From Verrucomicrobiota bacterium (lineage in GTDB: Bacteria > Verrucomicrobiota > Verrucomicrobiia > Limisphaerales > SXQI01), in the NCBI GenBank assembly GCA_008933045.1, contig WBXJ01000014.1, positions 1 to 21,398 of the forward strand: a DNA stretch of 21,398 nt. Direction: 5' to 3'. A program made the position numbers and the translations under genes. Positions 15,259-21,398 of the stretch are shown here, in pieces. The notes beneath the pieces were generated by a model. That model saw nothing but the letters and a program-made list of their open reading frames with translations, had not been told where the DNA came from and searched no databases. Position 1 is the first letter of the stretch. Each line of letters begins with the position of its first letter.

Positions 15259-15873
15259 ATGTGGGAATTCTTTAGAGCCGGTGGTCCCTTCATGTTTTTT
15301 CTCGTTGCCAGTTCGATCGTGGGCTTGACCTACATTATCGAGCGCACCTTAGCGCTCAGGCACGATAAGGTAATTCCAGCAGCTCTAGAGGCGGCCCTCG
15401 AGAACTGTCGAAAGCCGGAGGACTTACCTCGACTTCAGGCCGCTTGTCACGCAAACCCCTCCGCGTTGGCACGGCTACTTTTGGTTGCTTACGACCACTT
15501 GGATGAACCTCGCGAGGAGACGATTGAGCTCCTGCAAACACGAGCGCGGCAGGAAGTTTCCAAGCTTGAAAGAGGTTTAGTTGTTTTGGAAGTGGTCGTG
15601 GGTGTCGCGCCTCTACTCGGGTTGGTAGGGACCATCCATGGTTTGATCGGTATGTTCGGCGATTTAGGAAAGGCTGGCTTAGCCAATAACGCCGAATTAG
15701 CGAAGGGAATTTCGATTGCGTTGAATACAACTTTTATGGGTTTGATTGTTGCGATTCCGTCACTCACTGCGTGGAGTTTTTTCAACCGACGTGTTGAAAA
15801 TCTCACCGTAGAACTAGAAAATCTTTGCGATAAATTTGTGCGTCAACAATACCGGATTCGCACACGTCCCTGA
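15259..15873 (+). CDS. exbB: ExbB/TolQ-family proton channel subunit
   Basis: A 204-residue inner-membrane protein that forms the pentameric proton channel with ExbD. Three membrane segments are visible: about residues 10-28 (PFMFFLVASSIVGLTYIIER), 108-132 (GVAPLLGLVGTIHGLIGMF) and 150-172 (GISIALNTTFMGLIVAIPSL). The long cytoplasmic part lies between the first two. The strongly conserved APLLGLLGTVxG and ALxTTxxGLxVAIP signatures of MotA/TolQ/ExbB proteins are both here. It lies between the TonB-like gene and exbD, nine bases before exbD. ExbB and TolQ are close relatives; with no pal or tolB nearby, I prefer ExbB. Confidence 0.93.
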   Translation: MWEFFRAGGPFMFFLVASSIVGLTYIIERTLALRHDKVIPAALEAALENCRKPEDLPRLQAACHANPSALARLLLVAYDHLDEPREETIELLQTRARQEVSKLERGLVVLEVVVGVAPLLGLVGTIHGLIGMFGDLGKAGLANNAELAKGISIALNTTFMGLIVAIPSLTAWSFFNRRVENLTVELENLCDKFVRQQYRIRTRP

Positions 15874-15882
15874 GTTGTTGCC

Positions 15883-16302
15883 ATGAAATTTGCTCACCGC
15901 AAAAAGCGCCAGGCACCTGCGATCATTATTATCTCGTTGATTGATATTTTGATCGTGTTGTTGATCTTTATGATGGTGACCACGAGCGTTCGCCAATCTC
16001 CATCCGTGCAGCTCGCATTACCGGAATCGAAACAGACTCGTGAAGGGAGCGGTGCTGATGTGCTGCTGGTGGTGACGGTTGCGAAAACTGAGCCCTATCA
16101 CTACCTCGAAGCTCGGGCCGTCACCCTGGCAAAGCTCCAAGAGGAATTAAAAGCTCGCGCTGCGAAGAATCCAGAGATCAGTTTGTTTATTCGCGCTGAT
16201 ACGGATGCGCCGTTCGGTGAAGTCGTCAAGGTGCTCGACGCTGCGAAAGCCGCTAAAATCAAGGTGGTGAGCGCGCTCACGAAACAACCCGGTAAGAATT
16301 GA
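15883..16302 (+). CDS. exbD: ExbD/TolR-family subunit
   Basis: A 139-residue protein with a short basic cytoplasmic N-terminus (MKFAHRKKRQ), one membrane segment and a periplasmic domain. The proton-carrying aspartate is Asp21 in ISLIDILIVLLIFMMVT, the place of Asp25 in E. coli ExbD. The periplasmic part follows the family pattern: ALPESKQ, LQEELKARAAKNPEISLFIRADTDAPFGEVVKVLDAAKAAKIKVVS. With ExbB it makes the motor that drives the TonB-like protein. Nine bases separate it from exbB, so the two are surely co-transcribed. The next gene follows 13 bases later. Confidence 0.93.
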   Translation: MKFAHRKKRQAPAIIIISLIDILIVLLIFMMVTTSVRQSPSVQLALPESKQTREGSGADVLLVVTVAKTEPYHYLEARAVTLAKLQEELKARAAKNPEISLFIRADTDAPFGEVVKVLDAAKAAKIKVVSALTKQPGKN

Positions 16303-16315
16303 AAGCGCGCATCGG

Positions 16316-17695
16316 GTGAAGAGTCTTCGTAGGCGGCCCACGCAGCTCACAAAACTTATGGTTACGCAGGATCGATTTCCACCCGGGCTTAACAATGCGT
16401 TCTATTTCGCATTGTGTAACGCGCTCTCTTTTCAGATTGTGCTCAGTAGCCCGATGGTGCTTTTTGCCAAGACTTTGGGCGCGAGCGCGACGGTCCTCGG
16501 AATCATTACGGGGATGATGCCGTTGCTGGTCATTTTCCAAATTCCGGCTGCGAATTACCTTCCACGCGTCGGCTACAAACGGTTCGTGTTCGCGGGCTGG
16601 GGGATCAGGGTGCTCTTTATATTTGCAATGGCGATGGTTCCTTGGACGGGATCCTTCTTAAACCATACCACACAGATCGTGTTGATCCTTTCGTTACTGT
16701 TTGGGTTTAATCTTTCGAGGGGGATTTCAAGTTGTGCTTGGCTTCCTTGGATTACTTCCATCGTGCCGCAGTCAATGCGGGGTCGCTATCTGGTGCTCGA
16801 CACTGCGAGTCAAAACGCATCGAGCTTCGTGGCTTTCATGATCGCCGCATGGGCGTTAGGAGCGGCACCTCAGCCGAGTCAGTTTGCCGGGATTTTTGCG
16901 TTTAGCGCGCTGACGGGTCTGTTAAGTTTGAGCTTCCTTAAAAAGATTCCCGATGGCCCAGGGCCGGATGAAGCCAGCCACTCGTCCACCCCAGTACCGT
17001 GGCGAGAGATCGCTCATTACCCACCCTTTAGAAAATTGCTCCGTATGAATATTGCGTGGGCTTTGGGGTATGGCGGGATGATTGCGTTCACGGTTGCCTA
17101 CCTCAAATCTGATGGGGGATTTAACGAACGACAAATCCTCATGCTTTCGTCGATTTATTTTCTGGGTGGGCTGACAAGTCTGGCTTTTGGGCATCACATG
17201 GATCGGATGGGAAGCAAGCCAATCCTCGCGTTCGGTTGCGGCGTTTGGTTACTGATCGCCACGGGTTGGACGCTGCTCGCGAGTGGAACACTTCCCACGA
17301 CTGGCCTCATGATCGTGATGCTCGAATTCCTGATGGGGTTGGGCTACGCGTTGTTCAACACATCAAACCTGCGTCTCGCGATGGTGATCAGTCCCACCAT
17401 GGGGCGGAGTCATTTTTTTGCAATGTTTCAGGTGGTCTCAAATTTAACACTCGGTTTATCACCCATTGTGTGGGGATTGTTAATGGATGGATTGGGAGGA
17501 TCGGAATGGAGGTTTCATCGCTTTATCATCAACCACTATGTGATCTTTTTTGTGGGGGCGGGATGTTTCTTTGGAGTGACGGCAATCCTTGTGCGTGCGT
17601 TGGAGGAACCCAGTGCAGCACGGGTGCAGGCGTTGCTGCGCGAGGTGCTTATTGATGGGCCGCAACGGGTGTGGGCCCGACTCATGACGAGGTAA
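16316..17695 (+). CDS. Major facilitator superfamily permease
   Basis: A 459-residue integral inner-membrane protein with about 12 hydrophobic segments. The loop motifs after the second and eighth segments fit MFS: NYLPRVGYKR near residue 82 and GHHMDRMGSKPIL near residue 300. A cytoplasmic middle loop (PDGPGPDEASHSSTPVPWRE) divides the two six-helix halves. The start is uncertain: the GTG at 16316 gives 14 extra basic residues, and the ATG at 16358 (MVTQDRFPPGLN) is as likely. The substrate cannot be read from sequence. It follows exbD by 13 bases and precedes the flavin oxidoreductase by 29, so it probably moves a compound linked to the same uptake and reduction pathway. Confidence 0.85.
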   Translation: MKSLRRRPTQLTKLMVTQDRFPPGLNNAFYFALCNALSFQIVLSSPMVLFAKTLGASATVLGIITGMMPLLVIFQIPAANYLPRVGYKRFVFAGWGIRVLFIFAMAMVPWTGSFLNHTTQIVLILSLLFGFNLSRGISSCAWLPWITSIVPQSMRGRYLVLDTASQNASSFVAFMIAAWALGAAPQPSQFAGIFAFSALTGLLSLSFLKKIPDGPGPDEASHSSTPVPWREIAHYPPFRKLLRMNIAWALGYGGMIAFTVAYLKSDGGFNERQILMLSSIYFLGGLTSLAFGHHMDRMGSKPILAFGCGVWLLIATGWTLLASGTLPTTGLMIVMLEFLMGLGYALFNTSNLRLAMVISPTMGRSHFFAMFQVVSNLTLGLSPIVWGLLMDGLGGSEWRFHRFIINHYVIFFVGAGCFFGVTAILVRALEEPSAARVQALLREVLIDGPQRVWARLMTR

Positions 17696-17724
17696 ATCGA
17701 GATTGGAGCCTGAACGCGAACACT

Positions 17725-19194
17725 ATGTCGAACCTAGCACCAAAAAGAATCGCCTCGCTCAAAACTATTCAGGAGTTTCGGACTTATGCGCAGGAGTTAG
17801 GGATCACCCTACCCTGTAGCGACACCATGATTGTGGGAGAGAAATCCCCGTTACTGCAACCCGTGGCTTCGGCGCGAATCAACGGGAGGATTCCAGGAAA
17901 CCGCTGGGCAATCCAGCCAATGGAAGGATGGGACGGGACAACCGAGGGCGGCATCACACCGGATGTCCTGCGTCGTTGGGGACGTTTCGGAGAGAGTGGA
18001 GCCAAACTTGTCTGGGGAGAGGCGATGGCCATCTGTGCCGAAGGTCGAGCCAATCCGAATCAGCTCGTTCTACGTCGGGAAAACTTGGAAGGATTACGAC
18101 AACTCAGAAAAGTTCTGGAGGAATCGCACCAACGACACTTTCGGACGGTGGACGACCTTGTGGTTGGTTTCCAACTCACGCATTCTGGACGGTTTAGCAG
18201 GCCCGTGGACAAAACGCGCCTGCAACCCCGCATCGCTTATCGGCACCCTATTTTGGATGTAAAGTTCGGCGTCAGTGGGGATTCTGCGATTCTAAGGGAT
18301 GAGGAAATTCCCGCATTGATCCACGACTACGTGCAAGCGGCAGGCGTGGCTCGCGAGGCAGGGGCCGACTTCATTGATCTCAAGCATTGCCACGGTTACT
18401 TATTGCACGAGTTCCTCAGCGCGCGAACTCGACCGGGGCCGTATGGCGGATCGTTGTGCAATCGCACTCGGTTACTACGAGAAATCGTGGCTGCGATTCG
18501 TGCGTCAGGCAACCCCATCGACATCGCGGTTCGATTGAGCGTGTTTGATTTTGTCCCTTACCGACCTAATCCGGATCAGGCGGGCGGAAAATTGTTGGCT
18601 GTCGGCCAACCCGAGCCTGTAGTCTGGCCCTATCCGTTCGCGTTTGGGGCCTCTCAACACCACGAAGGAGAAATAGACCTCACCGAACCGAACGAGTTTT
18701 TGAGAATTTGTCACGAGCTAGGGATTCACTGGATCAACCTCACGGCTGGATCCCCCTATTACAACCCCCATATTCAACGCCCTGCCGCTTACCCGCCGTC
18801 GGACGGTTATGCACCCCCGCACGATCCGTTGATTGATGTCGCCCGCCAACTGCGAGTGGTGCGCAAGGTCAAAGCGATGGCCCCTTCAGGAATGGTATTC
18901 GTTGGATCTGCCTACAGCTATTTACAGGAATTCTTGCCGTTCGTCGCTCAAGCCGCTGTGGCGGAGGGATGGACCGATTTAGTGGGTATTGGGCGGATGG
19001 CACTCAGCTACCCACGGTGCATCGCGGATGCGGTCGAGGGCCGGACCTTGGAGAGCAAACTGATTTGTCGCACGCTCAGTGACTGTACCACGGCCCCACG
19101 CAAGGGCCTACCCAGCGGTTGTTACCCCCTCGATCCCTATTACGCAGCGAAGCCCGAGGCCGCACTGCTCAAGAAACTCAAGCGCGACGGATAG
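17725..19194 (+). CDS. NADH:flavin oxidoreductase, Old Yellow Enzyme family
   Basis: A 489-residue protein, probably an FMN-binding TIM barrel that reduces an activated C=C bond with NAD(P)H. I chose the ATG at 17725 over a GTG at 17671 that lies inside the permease gene. Family motifs in order are the FMN-side NRWAIQPMEGWDG, QLTHSGRFSRP, DLKHCHGYLLHEFLSARTRPGPYGG (the substrate-side signature of OYE and 2,4-dienoyl-CoA reductases), INLTAGSPYYNPH and VGIGRMALSYP. The chain then ends with three cysteines, C448, C454 and C466, spaced Cx5Cx11C. Only the last pair fits the CX2CX3CX11C iron-sulfur motif of dienoyl-CoA reductases. The second, FAD/NAD-binding half of those enzymes is absent. It is last in the TonB-like operon; the substrate is unknown. 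It converges with the methyltransferase gene 10 bases away, with no clear terminator between. Confidence 0.88.
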   Translation: MSNLAPKRIASLKTIQEFRTYAQELGITLPCSDTMIVGEKSPLLQPVASARINGRIPGNRWAIQPMEGWDGTTEGGITPDVLRRWGRFGESGAKLVWGEAMAICAEGRANPNQLVLRRENLEGLRQLRKVLEESHQRHFRTVDDLVVGFQLTHSGRFSRPVDKTRLQPRIAYRHPILDVKFGVSGDSAILRDEEIPALIHDYVQAAGVAREAGADFIDLKHCHGYLLHEFLSARTRPGPYGGSLCNRTRLLREIVAAIRASGNPIDIAVRLSVFDFVPYRPNPDQAGGKLLAVGQPEPVVWPYPFAFGASQHHEGEIDLTEPNEFLRICHELGIHWINLTAGSPYYNPHIQRPAAYPPSDGYAPPHDPLIDVARQLRVVRKVKAMAPSGMVFVGSAYSYLQEFLPFVAQAAVAEGWTDLVGIGRMALSYPRCIADAVEGRTLESKLICRTLSDCTTAPRKGLPSGCYPLDPYYAAKPEAALLKKLKRDG

Positions 19195-19204
19195 CTTGGC
19201 GGTT

Positions 19205-21398
19205 TTACTGAGGTCTAAAAACTTTCATCACCTCGTCGCCCAGATGGTTGATGACTTTTACGGCGATGCGACCGCTCTTGGGCTTCTCGAACGGGCGGGA
19301 GGTGTCGCTGTTCAAACTCGCCCAGGCTTCGGCGTCGATTTCAGCCTTGAGCGTGCTCTTCAGGGCACTGTAAGGATCGTTGGCACCGAGAAAGTAGGCG
19401 TGGCGGACGAAGAAACTTTCCTCGTTGTAATCCGTGTCGAGGAACCAGCAGGCGATGCCGTCCGCACCGTGGCTGACGACTTCGCCGGTCTGCGGTTTGA
19501 ACACGTCCACCCCGTTGACCTTGACGCGCAGCTTGCCGTCCTTCTCGGTGAGGAGGGTGATGTCGGGTTCGCCGAAGATGATGAAGAGGTTTCCCTTGCC
19601 GGTGTTCTTCAGGTCTTCGGCCATGTGGAGGTCGGCATTCATGCGGGCCTTGAGCACGGGGATGCGGCCTAGCTTGCTGAACTCCGTGGCGTGCGCTTCG
19701 TAATTGAAGGCGCAGGCGATGAGCACATCGAACCCGGCATCGCCTGCCTCGCGCGCGGCCGCGACGAGGTCGGCGCGCTGCACGGTCCCGAATTCGGGGC
19801 CGATGAAGATGCCGGCTCGCTTCTCCGTCTCACCTTCCAGGTAACGGCCTTCGGCGCAAACCAGATCACCGGGCCAGGGCGTGAGGGCCGTGAAGGTGAT
19901 GCGATCCTCCTTGTGCGCCTGTTGCACACCAGCAGTCTTGAGATTCTCCAGAATCATTTGCGGGAAGGACTGCCTGGCTCCGTATTCGGCACCGTCTTCC
20001 TTGAGGGAGTCAATCAATTCATCGTTCTCATCCACGCCCAACATGCGGTGGGGGCTGAGGCTCTCCACGGTAAAGGGACCCGCCACACGGACTTTCTTGT
20101 TGTCGGAATAAGGCTTGTCGTAGAGAAACTCAAACTCGGCTTTGGCAGCGATGGATTTATCGATCTCCTGCTGGCGGGCGATACGGGCCTGCCACCAATC
20201 TTTTAACCGCAGAGAACACAAAGAACTCAAAGAAGGGTCTTCAGAAAGCTTCTTCAAAATCTTTGCGCTCTCTGCGTTCTTTGCGGTTAATTCTCTGGGG
20301 ATCTCCCACTCCTGCCAGTCCGAACCCAACTTCTCATTCAGTTCTTTGCGGAGCGGCTCCAGCTTCGCCTGCCACTCGTCCCAGATGACATCAATCTCCG
20401 CGTTGTTGGCGATGGATTTGAGCGTGATGTGCGGCACGCGCTCATAGACGAAGCCGTGGCGGATGTTCCCCTGCACGGGCTGCGAACTCGGTGCGGTGCG
20501 GGTGACTTCGGCTTCCTTGAGCTGGCCCTCGCGGGAATCGGCCAGCAGGTAAAAGGGATAACGCGCGCCCATGATGCGGGCCCGGGCCAGCGCCAGCGCG
20601 ACGCGCGAGGTGTCAATCGTGATCCAGCGGCGGCCCCATTGCTCGGCGACGGTGGCGGTGGTGCCGGAACCACAGGTCGGGTCGAGCACCAGATCGCCGG
20701 GGTCGGTGGCCATGAGGATGCAGCGCTCAATGACCTTTGTATTGGTCTGAACGACATAAAGCTTTGTTTCACTAAATCCGCTTACCCCAGTGTCGGTCCA
20801 GAGCGAGTCAATCGGATAGACAGGAAAGTCATTTAATAGCCGAACATATCTCATGCTGTTTCCTAGCAAGAGCAGCCGACTGGTCTTGGTGAGTCTGCAC
20901 ATGCCTTCAGCGGTTGTCTGCCACTGCCGATTCTTAGGAGGTGGAACGGACTTGCCCTCGTAGTCAATTGGCAGGGCAAGATGAGGGGTGGTAAACATTG
21001 CAGAAGCATCGCCGGTGTGGAAGGCGGATTCCCCTTCTTCAAGCTGATCTTTCAGCCCGAGCTTTCGCTTCAATCCTGCTGGCCCAAATGCCCAGTTGTA
21101 TTGAGAAGCACCGATATCGCCTGATATCTTTCCCTTGAACAGTTGTCGGTATTTGTATCGGTCACTATTTCGTGCAAACCAAAGGACGATGTCACACCGA
21201 GAGGGCAACCCCTTTGTTCCTAGCCCTGTGGTCTTTGTGAAATAGATTTCAGCAACGCAATTCTCATCCCCAAACACCTCATCCATCACCGCCCGGACGC
21301 GGTGGACATTTTCATCGCCGATCTGCACGAAGATGGAGCCGGAATCGGTGAGGAGATCGCGGGCGACGGTGAGCCGATCCCGCAGGTAGGTGAGGTAG
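19205..21398 (-). CDS. DNA methyltransferase of type III Mod style, N-terminus missing
   Basis: The frame stays open to the right edge (a GTG at 21328 is internal: the code upstream reads YLRDRLTVARDLLTDSGSIFVQIGDENVHRV), so at least 731 residues are here and the start lies outside. The S-adenosylmethionine loop DPTCGSGTT is at 20657-20683, followed by WITIDTSRVALALARARI. The LLTDSGSIFVQIGDE block is the piece that follows the DPPY catalytic motif in beta-class N6-adenine methyltransferases, so DPPY should lie just past the edge. The stretch between (about 20735-21260) is the presumed target-recognition domain. A long C-terminal part of about 480 residues follows, beyond the usual Mod core; I do not recognise it. 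Local G+C reaches 65-75%, above the neighbours, which suggests transfer. A helicase-type Res subunit would be expected next door but is not in this window. Confidence 0.88.
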   Translation of the reverse strand, partial: YLTYLRDRLTVARDLLTDSGSIFVQIGDENVHRVRAVMDEVFGDENCVAEIYFTKTTGLGTKGLPSRCDIVLWFARNSDRYKYRQLFKGKISGDIGASQYNWAFGPAGLKRKLGLKDQLEEGESAFHTGDASAMFTTPHLALPIDYEGKSVPPPKNRQWQTTAEGMCRLTKTSRLLLLGNSMRYVRLLNDFPVYPIDSLWTDTGVSGFSETKLYVVQTNTKVIERCILMATDPGDLVLDPTCGSGTTATVAEQWGRRWITIDTSRVALALARARIMGARYPFYLLADSREGQLKEAEVTRTAPSSQPVQGNIRHGFVYERVPHITLKSIANNAEIDVIWDEWQAKLEPLRKELNEKLGSDWQEWEIPRELTAKNAESAKILKKLSEDPSLSSLCSLRLKDWWQARIARQQEIDKSIAAKAEFEFLYDKPYSDNKKVRVAGPFTVESLSPHRMLGVDENDELIDSLKEDGAEYGARQSFPQMILENLKTAGVQQAHKEDRITFTALTPWPGDLVCAEGRYLEGETEKRAGIFIGPEFGTVQRADLVAAAREAGDAGFDVLIACAFNYEAHATEFSKLGRIPVLKARMNADLHMAEDLKNTGKGNLFIIFGEPDITLLTEKDGKLRVKVNGVDVFKPQTGEVVSHGADGIACWFLDTDYNEESFFVRHAYFLGANDPYSALKSTLKAEIDAEAWASLNSDTSRPFEKPKSGRIAVKVINHLGDEVMKVFRPQ
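20203..20290. repeat. 88-bp inverted-repeat element inside the methyltransferase gene
   Basis: Two arms of about 30 bases face each other (20203-20232 and 20261-20290). The left begins TTAACCGCAGAGAACACAAA. The right, read in reverse complement, begins TTAACCGCAAAGAACGCAGA. Each arm is itself built of 9-10-base units of the type GCAGAGAAC/GCAAAGAAC. A short loop contains a further AAGAAG/CTTCTT pairing. I recall this AACCGCAGAGAACGCAGAG type as a dispersed, mostly intergenic repeat in many bacterial genomes. Here it is translated in frame as TAKNAESAKILKK through SLSSLCSLRLK. Confidence 0.85.

Noticed and set aside
19079..20206. Long + strand open frames (197 and 171 codons) opposite the methyltransferase
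   Set aside because: High G+C makes antisense frames long by chance. They mirror the methyltransferase code and have no motif of their own.
1..21398. CRISPR arrays, tRNA/rRNA genes, transposases or integrases
   Set aside because: I looked for regularly spaced direct repeats, cloverleaf-like stretches and transposase or integrase motifs and found none. The only dispersed-type repeat is the 88-bp element at 20203-20290.

Overview
The window looks like chromosomal DNA of a Verrucomicrobiota bacterium, perhaps of the Pedosphaera/Limisphaera side. The case rests on style and is an inference. There is a very large secreted protein with lamin-tail, PKD-like and DSDG-type calcium repeats. There are also paired PQQ-type beta-propeller proteins, a CBM9-like secreted protein, paired periplasmic FKBP isomerases, and almost no Shine-Dalgarno sequences. 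Most of the window is about 50-55% G+C by eye; parts of the right end are clearly richer.

Left part (1-4939): the 3' part of the giant secreted protein on the + strand, then three separate minus-strand genes for exported proteins (CBM9-like, FKBP, FKBP). Recognisable intrinsic terminators follow both FKBP genes. Middle-left (5024-10095): a minus-strand run, probably one operon read from about 10.1 kb. It encodes a propeller protein with a C-terminal extension, a second propeller protein, and a short PaaK/LuxE-like adenylate-forming enzyme. A MarR-family regulator (10253-10804) is divergent from it, with a promoter and a palindrome placed as an autoregulatory operator.

Middle (10794-13897): a minus-strand fatty-acid synthesis cluster, fabG-acpP-fabF, with a candidate separate acpP promoter and a stem-loop just before fabF. 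It is preceded by an alanine-rich exported protein of unknown function that ends in a strong terminator. Right-middle (14208-19194): a + strand operon of a TonB-like protein, ExbB, ExbD, an MFS permease and an Old Yellow Enzyme-family oxidoreductase. This suggests energised outer-membrane uptake coupled to inner-membrane transport and reduction of some compound.

Right end (19205-21398): the C-terminal part of a large DNA methyltransferase of type III Mod style, cut by the window edge. It contains an 88-bp inverted-repeat element read through in frame, and its presumed target-recognition region has a lower G+C than the flanking catalytic code. These make it the most unusual locus here. I found no tRNA, rRNA, CRISPR array or transposase, and no clear multi-gene defence or other undescribed system; the companion of the methyltransferase would lie beyond the right edge.
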